DNA of 64,000 nucleotides from Paenilisteria portnoyi (lineage in GTDB: Bacteria > Bacillota > Bacilli > Lactobacillales > Listeriaceae), in contig NZ_JAASTT010000007.1 in NCBI RefSeq assembly GCF_014322795.1, forward strand, positions 1 to 64,000, in the 5' to 3' direction. The notes below the pieces were generated by a model. That model did not search any database. It was not told the DNA's origin and saw only the letters and a list, made by a program, of their open reading frames with translations. Position 1 is the first letter of the stretch, and each line of letters opens with the position of its first letter. Made by a program: the position numbers and the translations under genes. This document shows, in pieces, positions 53,875 through 63,666 of this stretch.

Positions 53875-55398
53875 ATGCAAAAATTAATCCAGTTTATCGT
53901 CATTTTAGTCTTATTTTCCCTCGTCGGTTTTTTCCTTTATACATGGTCAGGTGTTATTCTTACCGTTATAACCATTGCCGGAGAAATTACTGCAGTTGTC
54001 ATTGCCGTGCGTTTACTGCTTTGGGATCAGCGTAATACCACATCAAAAATTGCGTGGCTAGCAGTCGTTCTTGTCCTGCCAGTTTTCGGAGTTATTCTTT
54101 ACCTATTCTTCGGCAGAAACCCACAAAACCGGATTTTCACCGCGAACCAAGTGAAAGAAAAAGAAAAACTAATCGAGGCAATACATAACTTGCCAATCCA
54201 ACAATCCGAAAAAGAACTACCAGAACTATCGAAAAGTCTGTATGCATTAACTGATATTCGGCCGATAAACGGCAACAAAGTAACGATTTTAACGAATGGT
54301 TCAGAAACATTTCCAGCCATTTTAGCAGCTTTGCGAACAGCCACAGATCATATTCACATTCAATATTACATTTATCGCCAAGATGAGATATCGACGGAAA
54401 TTCGCGATATTTTGATTGAAAAAGCAAAAGCAGGAGTCACGGTTCGTTTTATGTACGACGGTATGGGCTCGGCAAACCTGAAAGATGAGTTTTTAGAACC
54501 ATTAAAACAAGCGGGCGCAACCGTTTATGCGTATGATCCCGTTCGTTCCATCTGGATTGCGCGCACAGCCAACCTCCGAAATCACCGCAAAATGATCATC
54601 ATTGATAGCAAAATTGGTTTTACCGGAGGCCTGAACGTAGGCGAAGAATATCGCAGCAATACGCCAGATTTTGAGGTGTGGCGCGATACGCATATGAAAA
54701 TCGAAGGAACTGGTGTCCTGGAGTTACAAGAGTCCTTCTTATTCGATTTGGTTTATATGGAAAATCGTGCTGGAGCATCCGACGAGTTCATTAGCGAAGC
54801 CGGGACTGCACGTTATCTAAGCGCTGAGCCAGTTGATGACGCAGATGATTGGGTGCAAATCGTGTACGGCGGTCCATACGATAAAGAGAAGTGGGTCCGT
54901 GATTCGATGCTTGACCTCATGGATTCTGCGAAGAAATCAGTCTGGATTGCGAGTCCCTATTTTGTCCCTGACGAAGAATCACTTGCCGTTATCCGACGCG
55001 TATCAATGAGTGGTATCGATGTCCGTGTTATTATTCCAGGTAAAGGGGACCGCGGCGTTTCCTTCCACGGAAGTAATGCATATATCCAAACGATGATTGA
55101 CGCCGGTGCAAAAATGTATTCCTACCGTGACGATTCGTTCATCCATGCAAAAGTGATGCTGGTTGACGGAGAGCGAGCAGCCGTTGGAACCGCGAATTTT
55201 GATATTCGTAGTTTCCGCCTCAATCACGAATTAATGGTATTCCTATATAATCGTAGTGATGCAGTCGTGCAATTAGAACGAGATTTCAATGCCGATTTCC
55301 TAGAAAGCCACCTATTCACAGAAGCAGAAATGAAGGCGAAATCCAGAACACAACGCATGAAGGAAACATTAGCAAGTCTGCTATCACCAATACTGTAA
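53875..55398 (+). CDS. cls: Cardiolipin synthase
   Basis: 507 residues. Two N-terminal membrane helices (about 4-25 and 30-75), then two phospholipase D-type HKD motifs: NHRKMIIIDSKIGFTGGLN (about 240) and IHAKVMLVDGERAAVGTAN (about 420). Condenses two phosphatidylglycerols to cardiolipin at the membrane. Full length for the Cls family. Ribosome site AAGGGAG. Stands alone between two terminators. Confidence 0.95.
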   Translation: MQKLIQFIVILVLFSLVGFFLYTWSGVILTVITIAGEITAVVIAVRLLLWDQRNTTSKIAWLAVVLVLPVFGVILYLFFGRNPQNRIFTANQVKEKEKLIEAIHNLPIQQSEKELPELSKSLYALTDIRPINGNKVTILTNGSETFPAILAALRTATDHIHIQYYIYRQDEISTEIRDILIEKAKAGVTVRFMYDGMGSANLKDEFLEPLKQAGATVYAYDPVRSIWIARTANLRNHRKMIIIDSKIGFTGGLNVGEEYRSNTPDFEVWRDTHMKIEGTGVLELQESFLFDLVYMENRAGASDEFISEAGTARYLSAEPVDDADDWVQIVYGGPYDKEKWVRDSMLDLMDSAKKSVWIASPYFVPDEESLAVIRRVSMSGIDVRVIIPGKGDRGVSFHGSNAYIQTMIDAGAKMYSYRDDSFIHAKVMLVDGERAAVGTANFDIRSFRLNHELMVFLYNRSDAVVQLERDFNADFLESHLFTEAEMKAKSRTQRMKETLASLLSPIL

Positions 55399-55401
55399 AA
55401 T

Positions 55402-55453
55402 AAAAGCTGTCAATCTTGTGTAGTGAAAACTAGATCGGTTGACAGCTTTTTTA
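55402..55453 (+). terminator. Terminator
   Basis: A 12-bp perfect stem (AAAAGCTGTCAA 55402-55413 with 55439-55450) and T run. The 250 bp that follow to 55708 are AT-rich with no gene. Confidence 0.9.
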
Positions 55454-55708
55454 TAGTGCTCACTAGTTAAAAAATATCAAGTATAACTAAAAATGTAAAA
55501 TACATCCAACAAAATAGGTCAATAAATGGATGACCGAGAACCCTTAAATATGGTATAATCCTTTTGCTAACATGTAATACTCTATTAGAATTACGGAAAT
55601 AAAAATCAGTCTATTGTATAAAAATTATCAGATAAATGTAGTTTTAATTACTTTTAGCGTGAAATTTTATCAAAATATAGTTGAACAATAAAAAGTGGGA
55701 GGACACAC

Positions 55709-57205
55709 ATGACAACACAAGTGAAAAAATTAACATTAATAGGGCTTATACTGATGATTTTCACATCGGTATTCGGTTTCGCAAACAGCCCATCTGCGTT
55801 CTATTTGATGGGATATGGTGCGATTCCATGGTATATCTTCTCGGCCATCTGTTTCTTCATCCCGTATGCATTGATGATGGCAGAATTCGGCTCCACCTAT
55901 AAGAAAGAACAAGGCGGTATTTTTTCTTGGATGAATGACAGCGTTGGACCACGTTTCGCTTTTATTGGAACGTTTATGTGGTTTGCATCGTACGTTATCT
56001 GGATGGTAAGCACATCCTCAAAAGTTTGGATTCCGCTCTCCACATTCATTTTTGGTGGCGATAAAACACAAGAATGGCGTTTATTCTCGCTTTCACCGAC
56101 ACAGACCGTCGGAATATTAGCGATTGTTTGGATGATCGTCATCACATTTTTTGCTTCCCGAGGTCTAAAGCAAATTTCAAAAGTAACAGCAGTTGGAGGG
56201 ATTGCCGTTACAGGTCTGAATCTAGTTTTACTCCTTGTCAGCGTACTAATCATTATTCTTAACGGCGGGGAATTTGCCCAACCAATCACAGGCTGGTCAT
56301 CCTTTGTAGAATCACCAAACCCGTCCTACGTCACACCACTTGCCACGCTTTCCTTTGTCGTATTTGCGATTTTCGCGTACGGTGGCATTGAGGCTGTCGG
56401 CGGCTTGGTCGATCAAACGAAGAACCCAGAAAAGAACTTTCCTAAAGGGGTTATTATTTCAGCAATCATTATCTCAGTTGGCTATGCCTTGGGGATTTTC
56501 CTATGGGGTGTAAGCGCGAACTGGCTACAAGTACTTAGCGGCAAAACGACGAACCTTGGAAACATCACATACGTTTTGATGTATAATCTAGGTTTTGAAC
56601 TCGGAAATGCCCTTCATTTGAGCGCTACAACAGCAGCTTCTATCGGAACTTGGTTTGCACGAATCACCGGACTATCCATGTTCCTAGCCTACACAGGAGC
56701 CTTCTTCACACTTATTTATTCACCGCTGAAGACTCTGATTCAAGGAACACCAGCAAAAGTATGGCCGAAAAAAATGACACGCATGAATAAGGCAAATATG
56801 CCAGAATTCGCAATGTGGATGCAATGTTTGGCTGTCATAATCATTATTTTACTAGCCTCATTTGGTGGGGATAATGCCTCTGCGTTCTACAATAAACTAA
56901 CCTTGATGGCAAACGTATCGATGACGCTACCATATCTATTTTTAGCTTTCGCGTTCCCATTCTTTAAAGCGAAAAAAGGACTGAGTCGAGAATTCGTCAT
57001 CTATAAAAAGAAATGGCAAACGTATCTTGGCACAACGGTAGTTTTGATTGTTGTAGGGTTCGCTAATGTCTTCACGATTATTAATCCATCGTTAAATGGA
57101 GATTACAGCAGTACGATTTGGATGATTGCAGGACCGGTTGTTTTTGCGGTTGTTGCATACGTTCTGTACGAAACCTACTTGATTAGAACAAAAAAAGGTA
57201 GATAA
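55709..57205 (+). CDS. yjeM: YjeM-type glutamate/GABA family transporter
   Basis: 498 residues, about twelve membrane segments, APC superfamily (MTTQVKKLTLIGLILMIFTS; GGIEAVGGLVDQTKNPEKNF). The sequence fits YjeM, grouped with glutamate:gamma-aminobutyrate antiporters. The substrate is not certain. Such carriers often help acid resistance, but no decarboxylase gene is beside it. Good ribosome site GGGAGG. Confidence 0.85.
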   Translation: MTTQVKKLTLIGLILMIFTSVFGFANSPSAFYLMGYGAIPWYIFSAICFFIPYALMMAEFGSTYKKEQGGIFSWMNDSVGPRFAFIGTFMWFASYVIWMVSTSSKVWIPLSTFIFGGDKTQEWRLFSLSPTQTVGILAIVWMIVITFFASRGLKQISKVTAVGGIAVTGLNLVLLLVSVLIIILNGGEFAQPITGWSSFVESPNPSYVTPLATLSFVVFAIFAYGGIEAVGGLVDQTKNPEKNFPKGVIISAIIISVGYALGIFLWGVSANWLQVLSGKTTNLGNITYVLMYNLGFELGNALHLSATTAASIGTWFARITGLSMFLAYTGAFFTLIYSPLKTLIQGTPAKVWPKKMTRMNKANMPEFAMWMQCLAVIIIILLASFGGDNASAFYNKLTLMANVSMTLPYLFLAFAFPFFKAKKGLSREFVIYKKKWQTYLGTTVVLIVVGFANVFTIINPSLNGDYSSTIWMIAGPVVFAVVAYVLYETYLIRTKKGR

Positions 57206-57365
57206 TAAAAGTGGCGTTATGGTTCCGAAATGGGGATTGCGACGTCGCTTTATTTTTTGGACAATAAATCATAAATTTTTTGCTTGGCTAAATCATACAT
57301 TATTTGTTATAATTGCAGGGTACGATAGATATAGAAAAATGAAAACAAAGGATGGTGCTATTCAT

Positions 57366-57551
57366 ATGCAATCACGGGATGCATTGAAAGATGGCGAGAA
57401 AGATTCAGTTTGGGAGGAGTGCTCAGAGGCATTCCAAGTAATTATCGATCGTATGCGGGCGCAAACAGAGGAACAGCAACAAAGACTCCAACAAACAATC
57501 GATATGTTTAAAGAGAGACAAAGAGAATTACAAGAAGAGATGGATAAGTAA
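57366..57551 (+). CDS. Small coiled-coil protein
   Basis: 61 residues (MQSRDALKDGEKDSVWEECS, then a helical EEQQQRLQQTIDMFKERQRE). Start ATG 57366 is chosen for AAAGGATGG upstream; in-frame ATGs at 57339 and 57219 lack sites. Soluble, acidic-basic coiled coil, no known family. Followed by a terminator. Confidence 0.6.
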   Translation: MQSRDALKDGEKDSVWEECSEAFQVIIDRMRAQTEEQQQRLQQTIDMFKERQRELQEEMDK

Positions 57552-57562
57552 TATTACATTGT

Positions 57563-57858
57563 TCATGATGAAAAAGCTGGGATTATGACAGATTCCCAGC
57601 TTTTTTTGCTTTCTATATTGAAGTGAATTACGATCATCTTAATCCAGATTATTTGTTGAAATCGTGGTTTTCTTGCCTTGATTACTTTCAAGGTGAATGT
57701 TTCAGGGATAGTCTCGTATGTGAAATCACCTTGAGCATATTCGATTCGTTTATTGTTTTCTTTGTCAATTTGTGAGGTGTCTTCGCATTTGATTCGTGTG
57801 AGCAAGCAGTGCTGATTACTAGAAACAGCGCAATACCTGTTATTATCATTTTTTTCAT
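57563..57858 (-). pseudogene. Frameshifted small lipoprotein gene
   Basis: ATG 57858 with AAGGAGG starts MKKMIITGIALFLVISTACS, a perfect lipoprotein signal with lipobox ISTAC. That frame breaks down after about 22 residues and stops. The following sensible protein text (DKENNKRIEYAQGDFTYETI, ETFTLKVIKARK) is in another frame that begins right there, so one base was lost or gained near 57781. The mature domain is also short. Could instead be a sequencing error in a short lipoprotein gene. Confidence 0.6.
57571..57607. terminator. Bidirectional terminator
   Basis: A 12-bp perfect stem (57571-57582 with 57594-57605) with A and T runs. It lies inside the 3' end of the decayed lipoprotein frame on the minus strand. 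Confidence 0.88.
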
Positions 57859-57978
57859 ATTTTTTATCCTCCTTGTGTTGGTTCAAAGACAACTATAGCA
57901 CCCGTAAGTGACGGTAGTTTGACGATATATGATTATTTCCCGGGAAATACATGCTATAATTTGAGGAAAAGGAGTGGT

Positions 57979-58860
57979 ATGGAAATGAAAGTATATCACT
58001 ATGATGCGTTTAGTAAAATACCGGGGAAAGGGAATCCAGCGGGTGTTGTGTTGGAGGCAGATCACTTAAATGTAGAGGGGATGCAAAAAATCGCCTCACA
58101 AGTCGGGTTTAATGAAACGGCTTTTGTGATGAAATCAGAGGTAGCGGACATCAGGTTGCGCTATTTTACGCCAGGACATGAGATGGACCTTTGTGGTCAT
58201 GGAACGATGGCTGCAATTTGTGCACTAAGCGACCATCAATTTTTGACTGAAAGAGCCGAAATACGGGTAGAGACTAAAGCAGGTATCTTGACGATAAAAA
58301 GCAAGTATTCGAAAGATGGACAAATTTGGATGACTATGCAACAAGCACCACCGGTTTTTGAAGCTTTCTTAGGTTCCCGTGCAGATTTAGCACAAGTAAT
58401 CGGACTAGCAGACCAGGACCTCGCTGATGGCTGGCCGATTATGTATGGCAGTACAGGAATTTGGACATTACTCGTGCCGATAAAAAAACTGGCAAGCTTC
58501 CAAAAGATGAAGTCAGATAATTATAAGTTCCCTGCTATCCTTCAAGCGATGCCACACACGTCCATTCACCCTTTTTGTTTGGAGACAATAGATGCTAGCG
58601 CAACGATGCACGCTAGGCATTTTTCATCCCCATTTTCTGGAACAATAGAGTACCCAGTGACAGGGACGGCATCTGGTGTTATGGGCGCTTATTATGCAAA
58701 GTTCATTGCATCTGATTTTGATGAATCGTTAGATATTGTTGTGGAACAAGGCGTTGAAGTTGGTCGTGATGGAAAAGTCATGGTCCATATTCATAAAAAG
58801 GAAATAACTTACGACATCGAAATTACAGGCACAGCAGTATTTGTTGGTGAGATAGGATAA
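57979..58860 (+). CDS. PhzF-family isomerase/epimerase
   Basis: 293 residues from ATG 57979 (AAAGGAG just before). Two-lobed diaminopimelate-epimerase fold with NETAFV (catalytic Glu about 45), DLCGHGTMAA (about 70-79) and TGTASGVMGA near residue 235. The family covers PhzF and many uncharacterised isomerases; no phenazine genes are present, so the role is unknown. Confidence 0.87.
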   Translation: MEMKVYHYDAFSKIPGKGNPAGVVLEADHLNVEGMQKIASQVGFNETAFVMKSEVADIRLRYFTPGHEMDLCGHGTMAAICALSDHQFLTERAEIRVETKAGILTIKSKYSKDGQIWMTMQQAPPVFEAFLGSRADLAQVIGLADQDLADGWPIMYGSTGIWTLLVPIKKLASFQKMKSDNYKFPAILQAMPHTSIHPFCLETIDASATMHARHFSSPFSGTIEYPVTGTASGVMGAYYAKFIASDFDESLDIVVEQGVEVGRDGKVMVHIHKKEITYDIEITGTAVFVGEIG

Positions 58861-58925
58861 TATTCCTAAACTCTGCTATAATGAAAGACGTGTTAGCAAT
58901 TATGTAAGAATGGGAGATGAAAACA

Positions 58926-59663
58926 ATGTTAAAAAAGCTTAAAGGGCTCAGTATTTCACAGTGGATTGCAATCTTTATTTTCGTCTCGATGGGGATTTCG
59001 ATGATTTTTATTACGGTTGAAATTTTCCTAGCGCCAGTAGAACAAACGCCGGGGCAGCCGAAAGTAACACTGCGAAGCGACTATATTTTCTTGCTGTTTG
59101 AATGTGTATTGGGAGTCATTATTTTATTATTACCAACGATTTTATCCCACCGATTTAAATTTGAAATTCCAGGTTTGGTCTATATTTTATTTTTAGTCTT
59201 TTTGTACGCATCGATTTATCTAGGTACCGTTCAAAAATTCTATTCTACAGTTCCTCATTGGGACAAAATTCTGCATACATTTAGTGGTGCCATGTTGGGG
59301 GCTATCGGTTTTTCATTCGTCAACTTGCTCAATAATGATAAACATGTCGTGATGAAAATGAAACCTGGTTTTATTTCTATTTTTGCCTTCTGTTTTGCTG
59401 TTACATTGGGCGCTTTTTGGGAGATTTATGAGTACACCTTTGATGGTATAATGAACTTAAATATGCAGCGCTACGATATGTCGAATGGTACACCACTTGT
59501 TGGTCGCGCGGTATTGGCTGACACGATGGGCGATATTATTGTGGATGTTCTTGGTTCACTTGTCTTTGTCCTCATTGGCTACTGGTCACTGAAAAAAGGC
59601 CGGCCATGGATGAAAAACTTCGAATTTAAGAAGAAAAAACCGAAAGAAGGAGTGGTAAAATGA
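58926..59663 (+). CDS. Integral membrane protein (YjdF/DUF2238-like)
   Basis: 245 residues with about seven membrane segments. [20 protein letters not shown] and [10 protein letters not shown] with later [13 protein letters not shown] are acidic and His-bearing motifs conserved in the YjdF/DUF2238 family. Function unknown. ATG 58926 is preferred to ATG 58917, which lies against GGGAG. Overlaps the next gene by four bases. Confidence 0.75.
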   Translation: MLKKLKGLSISQWIAIFIFVSMGISMIFITVEIFLAPVEQTPGQPKVTLRSDYIFLLFECVLGVIILLLPTILSHRFKFEIPGLVYILFLVFLYASIYLGTVQKFYSTVPHWDKILHTFSGAMLGAIGFSFVNLLNNDKHVVMKMKPGFISIFAFCFAVTLGAFWEIYEYTFDGIMNLNMQRYDMSNGTPLVGRAVLADTMGDIIVDVLGSLVFVLIGYWSLKKGRPWMKNFEFKKKKPKEGVVK

Positions 59664-60040
59664 AAATAGAGCACGTAGCAATTTGGGTAGGAGATATTGA
59701 GCGAGCGAAGCACTTCTATACGAGCTACTTTGAAGGAGTCGCGAATGACAAATATACGAACGAAACAAAAGGCTTTTCTTCCTATTTTATTAGCTATCCC
59801 ACGGGTGCTAGGCTTGAAATCATGCAACGTACAAATATTATCGATGCAAAAGAAAAACCATTATTAGGCTGGGCTCACATTGCTTTTTGTGTCGGCAGTA
59901 AAGAGCAAGTAGATGCTTTAACGAAACAGCTTCAAAACGATGGATATACATTAGAGAGTGGGCCAAGAACAACTGGCGATGGCTATTACGAAAGTGTTAT
60001 TTTAGATAGTGAAGGCAATCAAATTGAGATTACCGCCTAA
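59660..60040 (+). CDS. VOC-fold (glyoxalase-like) protein
   Basis: 126 residues, [20 protein letters not shown], with metal-ligand positions H (about 5), E (about 54, ARLEIMQ) and E (about 122, NQIEIT). Single-domain glyoxalase/dioxygenase superfamily. The substrate is unknown. Translationally coupled to the membrane-protein gene by overlap ATGA. Confidence 0.85.
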   Translation: MKIEHVAIWVGDIERAKHFYTSYFEGVANDKYTNETKGFSSYFISYPTGARLEIMQRTNIIDAKEKPLLGWAHIAFCVGSKEQVDALTKQLQNDGYTLESGPRTTGDGYYESVILDSEGNQIEITA

Positions 60041-60045
60041 CCAAA

Positions 60046-60079
60046 AAGGACGATGCGTAGATTTTCAGCGCATCGTCCT
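60046..60079. terminator. Bidirectional terminator
   Basis: A 12-bp perfect stem (60046-60057 with 60068-60079) separating convergent genes. Confidence 0.88.
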
Positions 60080-60090
60080 TCCTTATGGAG

Positions 60091-60735
60091 TTAGTCACCA
60101 TCAAAAACTAGTTCTCCATTTTCGGTCCATTCATTGCAAAGAATGCCACATGTTTTGGTGCTTAGATTGGCGTAGTTAGCAAGTAAGGCTTTGGAAAAAT
60201 AATTTGGGATGAATAAAATGCCATCACGATAGTCTCCAAATAGGTGAGCCACTTCTTTAAGTAACGTCAACAAACGGTGCTCTGCGGCTTCTTGTAATAG
60301 AAGTGTTTTGTTGAACAGCATTTCTTCTTTTCTGTGATTATTTGCATATAGAAATAACCAGCCTTCTTGGAAACTTAGCAGCATTGTTAGCATGTCGGCT
60401 CTATCAAATTCATAGACAGTTGCAGAATGGATTACTTTCATTGTATAAAAGGAGTCATCATTAGTATAAGGATTGGAGAGACCGATGATGTTTGTCTTTC
60501 CTAAAAAACCAATAATATTTTGATCCCTGTTACATGAAATTACACCACTCTCGATGAAGTAAATATTTTTAAAAGGTTGATTTTCGGTAAAGATATGCGT
60601 ATTTCTTTTTAAAATGCGTTTTTTGTAGGGGATTCGATGTGTGAGTAAGAACTCTAAAAAATGATGGTAGTCGAATTTTCCTTGATTCATATTCTCCAGA
60701 TGAATTTCTTTTAAACTCTTTATTTTTTCTTCCAT
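60091..60735 (-). CDS. Crp/Fnr-like regulator
   Basis: 214 residues with a cyclic-nucleotide-binding-like barrel (TENQPFKNIYFIESGVISCN) and a C-terminal region expected to carry the winged helix, of which the recognition helix (KALLANYANLSTKTCGILCN) is recognisable but weak. Similar in layout to the many Crp-like Listeria proteins. Ribosome site AAAGGTGG. Divergent from the FIS-type gene with a 325-bp gap in which I see nothing else. Confidence 0.72.
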   Translation of the reverse strand: MEEKIKSLKEIHLENMNQGKFDYHHFLEFLLTHRIPYKKRILKRNTHIFTENQPFKNIYFIESGVISCNRDQNIIGFLGKTNIIGLSNPYTNDDSFYTMKVIHSATVYEFDRADMLTMLLSFQEGWLFLYANNHRKEEMLFNKTLLLQEAAEHRLLTLLKEVAHLFGDYRDGILFIPNYFSKALLANYANLSTKTCGILCNEWTENGELVFDGD

Positions 60736-61061
60736 TAATTAACCACCTTTCTTGATATCCTTATTATAGCACCATTCTATTAGTCTTTTTTTTGTGGGAA
60801 ATGGCTATCTAGGTGGATAAGTTTCGTCATAATATGATGCTAGAACTATAAATAAAGATGATATTCTCTCGCATGGGTCTATTTGTGACAAACATATATT
60901 ATTTATGTATGAGGAATGTAAGGCAGTTTTATTATATCAAGGCTATATATGGTGAAAAAATGTACTTCTATGAGAATAAAGAGGGGATCTACTTATTTTT
61001 TCTCAGGCAAGTTTATGTTATAATATGTTCAATGATGAGCAATTCGAGGAGGAGAATAAAT

Positions 61062-61292
61062 TTGGAAAAGGTGAAAAAAACCAAAAAATCTATTTCTACA
61101 CTCGATATGTACTATGAAGAACATATAGATAGCTTCGTTGATTTGAAAACATATTTGTCTGAGGTAGAGATCCATTGTATCAAAAAAATTATTGAGAGAA
61201 ATGATGGGAATATGACGCAGACCGCGATACAGCTTGGTATTCACCGCTCGATATTGTATCGAAAGTTGAATGGATTTGAAAAGAAAAAGTAA
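61062..61292 (+). CDS. FIS-type helix-turn-helix protein
   Basis: About 76 residues from TTG 61062 (ribosome site GAGGAGG). C-terminal FIS/NtrC-type helix-turn-helix: CIKKIIERNDGNMTQTAIQL, then GIHRSILYRKLNGF. Such a domain usually ends sigma-54 activators; here it stands alone, so it may be a small regulator or the C-terminal remnant of a larger activator. A longer frame starts at 60858 but has no ribosome site. Confidence 0.65.
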   Translation: MEKVKKTKKSISTLDMYYEEHIDSFVDLKTYLSEVEIHCIKKIIERNDGNMTQTAIQLGIHRSILYRKLNGFEKKK

Positions 61293-61377
61293 CTACTTAC
61301 TAATTGTAAGCATGAAGTTGGACTTTTAACAGGGAATATGTTGTAATGTTATTAGTTACAACGAAAGGGTGACCGAT

Positions 61378-62214
61378 ATGACAATGGAGATAGGAAAAGT
61401 TGTTTTGAAAACGAGGAGTAAGCATGCATTGGTGGCTTTTTATAGCGAAATAATCGGGTTAAAAGTGATAGCGGATGAGGCTGATAAAATAGCATTAGGC
61501 GTTGATGATCGAGTCCTTCTAGAATTGATAGAAATAAAGCAAGGGAAGGCTCCAAAACAAGTGAAAACTGGGCTATATCATACGGCTTTTTTATTGCCCA
61601 GTAGAGCGGAACTTGGCAGCTTTTTGCATCATTTGTTGGAAAGCAACTATCCAATAGATGGAGCAGGTGATCATATTTATAGTGAGGCGTTATATTTCCG
61701 AGATCCTGATGGTAATGGGATTGAAGTCTACGCGGATCGTCCTCGAGATGAATGGCAGCGTGATGAACTTGGAAATCTTCCAATGGCAACAAATGAGGTC
61801 GATGGGGATGGTATATTGATGGCAGGAGCTGAGCTTGATTGGTACGCGGCTCCAAATGATACGATCATCGGGCACGTGCATTTGCAAGTCAGTCATTTAG
61901 AAGAAACACGCCAATTTTATCAAACGATTTTAGGGTTCCAAGTGACAACAGAGATTCCATCTGCGCTATTTTTTGCATCAGGGGACTACCATCACCATAT
62001 TGGTACAAATATTTGGGCTGGTCGAGACTTACTTAAAATGGAAGAACTAGAGACCGGCCTTGCTTATTTTTCCATTAAAGTAGGAGAATTAGACGTTCTA
62101 GAGAAGCGGCTGCGAGCATATGATATACCCTATGAAAAAGATTCGGATACTCTGATTACGTTAGAAGACCCAAACGGGATTAACATAAAGATTGTGACTA
62201 ATACAAAAAGCTAA
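61378..62214 (+). CDS. Two-domain VOC protein (CatE-like dioxygenase)
   Basis: 278 residues from ATG 61378. Two glyoxalase-fold modules; the first has KVVLKTRSKHALVAFYSEII, FRDPDGNGIEVYADRP, the second GHVHLQVSHLEETRQFYQTI, and the ending LEDPNGINIKIV. The extradiol ring-cleavage family CatE looks like this. Metal ligand pattern His/His/Glu is plausible. The aromatic substrate is unknown. Confidence 0.85.
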   Translation: MTMEIGKVVLKTRSKHALVAFYSEIIGLKVIADEADKIALGVDDRVLLELIEIKQGKAPKQVKTGLYHTAFLLPSRAELGSFLHHLLESNYPIDGAGDHIYSEALYFRDPDGNGIEVYADRPRDEWQRDELGNLPMATNEVDGDGILMAGAELDWYAAPNDTIIGHVHLQVSHLEETRQFYQTILGFQVTTEIPSALFFASGDYHHHIGTNIWAGRDLLKMEELETGLAYFSIKVGELDVLEKRLRAYDIPYEKDSDTLITLEDPNGINIKIVTNTKS

Positions 62215-62240
62215 GCATCGTTTCGATGCTTAGCTTTTCT
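62206..62240 (+). terminator. Terminator
   Basis: A 15-bp perfect stem (62206-62220 with 62224-62238) with TTTT after it. Overlaps the stop codon of the VOC gene. Confidence 0.88.
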
Positions 62241-62269
62241 TTATAGGCAAAATTTTGCTATAATTGATT

Positions 62270-62569
62270 TTAAGAGTGCTTCCAATTCTTGTGACGCGTT
62301 GTCGTCTTCTTTAGTAGCCAATGTGCAAGTCCAAGTGCGGCTTGAATGAGTACGAAAGTTAAAATGCCTAGGTTCAGATAGAATAGGGCAGTTTGGGCTT
62401 CTGCTGGGAATGCGCGTTGAACGAATAGAAAAGCCAGAAAGAAACCAGCATTGGCGCCAAGAGAGACCCAGTAAGCAGAGATTTTCCCAAGTTTACTAAT
62501 GACAAAAGATAGCGTAAAGAAAAAGATCGCGAAACAAAAACCAATCAATATCATTTGTATCGATTCCAT
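62270..62569 (-). CDS. Small membrane protein
   Basis: 99 residues from ATG 62569 with three hydrophobic segments (about 4-25, 32-50, 63-85). GAGGTG ribosome site six bases upstream; a GTG at 62578 is less well spaced. No family recognised. Convergent with the VOC gene. Confidence 0.65.
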   Translation of the reverse strand: MESIQMILIGFCFAIFFFTLSFVISKLGKISAYWVSLGANAGFFLAFLFVQRAFPAEAQTALFYLNLGILTFVLIQAALGLAHWLLKKTTTRHKNWKHS

Positions 62570-62683
62570 GACGCTCACCTCGTATTATTACGGAATTGGT
62601 ATTGTTGATAATAATTGTAACACAAATGAAATGTATTGTAAAGGTTACATAAGACAGGCCTTATTCGGTAGGGGGGGATACGG

Positions 62684-63637
62684 ATGATTGAATATTATAG
62701 GACACAAGAAAATGATGAAATACGCCAAATTGAAGGCTATCAGGTAGGATGCTGGGTTCATGTTGTGGCGCCGAGTCCGGATGAGATTGACTATTTATCA
62801 AAAAAACTAGATATACCAAAGGATCATATTTTAGACCCGCTGGATAAAGAGGAACGTTCACGGATTGAATTGAAGCATGTAGAGGAGAATTTCAAACATT
62901 CTTTGGTTATTGTGGATTGTCCGATAGAGGCAAAGGATGAAATGGGCTTTCTCGAGTTCAAGACGATACCGATTGGAATTATTACCACAAAAGAAGTTGT
63001 GGTAACCGTTGTGCTGAAACAACTGCCGGTACTTGAAGATATTATGGATAGGCGCATGGAGCAGTACAATACAGCCAACCATGTCCAGTTTTTGTTACAA
63101 ATTCTGTATGCTGTCTCCTACTACTTTTTGAAATATTTAAATAGCTTAATTGAGCATATGCATACACTTGAAAAAGATATTCGTCAGTCTATGCAAAATG
63201 AAGAGTTGTATGCTTTTATGGCGGCGCAACGAAGCTTAGTATTTTTTGCAACAGCGCTTCAATCCAATAAGGCTGTTCTGGATAAAATGATTCAGGCGGG
63301 ACATTACACGGATAAGGATGAGGATGAGGAGTTATTGCAGGATGTTATCATCGAAAATAAGCAAGCAATCGCGATGACGGATACATATACGCAAATTGTT
63401 GGCGGGATGTCTGACACTTTTTCGTCTGTGATTGCGAATAATTTAAACCGGGTGATGAAATTTTTGACGTCGTTTACGATTATTTTGTCGTTACCAACCA
63501 TTGTGGCGAGCATTTACGGGATGAATGTGAAGCTACCATTTTCAAATCAGGAATATGCCTTTGGGCTGATTATGGTTGGAACATTGATTATTACGATTAT
63601 CACGACAGTTATATTTTGGCGCAAAAAGTACTTCTAA
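62684..63637 (+). CDS. corA: CorA-family magnesium/cobalt transporter
   Basis: 317 residues: soluble N-terminal domain, long helix, and two C-terminal membrane helices (about 260-280 and 290-310) with the pore motif YGMNVKLPF between them. Conserved family; conducts Mg2+, possibly Co2+ or Ni2+. Strong ribosome site GGGGGGG. Confidence 0.94.
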   Translation: MIEYYRTQENDEIRQIEGYQVGCWVHVVAPSPDEIDYLSKKLDIPKDHILDPLDKEERSRIELKHVEENFKHSLVIVDCPIEAKDEMGFLEFKTIPIGIITTKEVVVTVVLKQLPVLEDIMDRRMEQYNTANHVQFLLQILYAVSYYFLKYLNSLIEHMHTLEKDIRQSMQNEELYAFMAAQRSLVFFATALQSNKAVLDKMIQAGHYTDKDEDEELLQDVIIENKQAIAMTDTYTQIVGGMSDTFSSVIANNLNRVMKFLTSFTIILSLPTIVASIYGMNVKLPFSNQEYAFGLIMVGTLIITIITTVIFWRKKYF

Positions 63638-63666
63638 AATGGGACTTCGAGAGGAACTGATTCTTT

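Noticed and set aside
60858-61061. Long N-terminal extension of the FIS-type protein
   Set aside because: The extension has no ribosome site, reads as low-quality coding sequence, and a strong site lies directly before TTG 61062.
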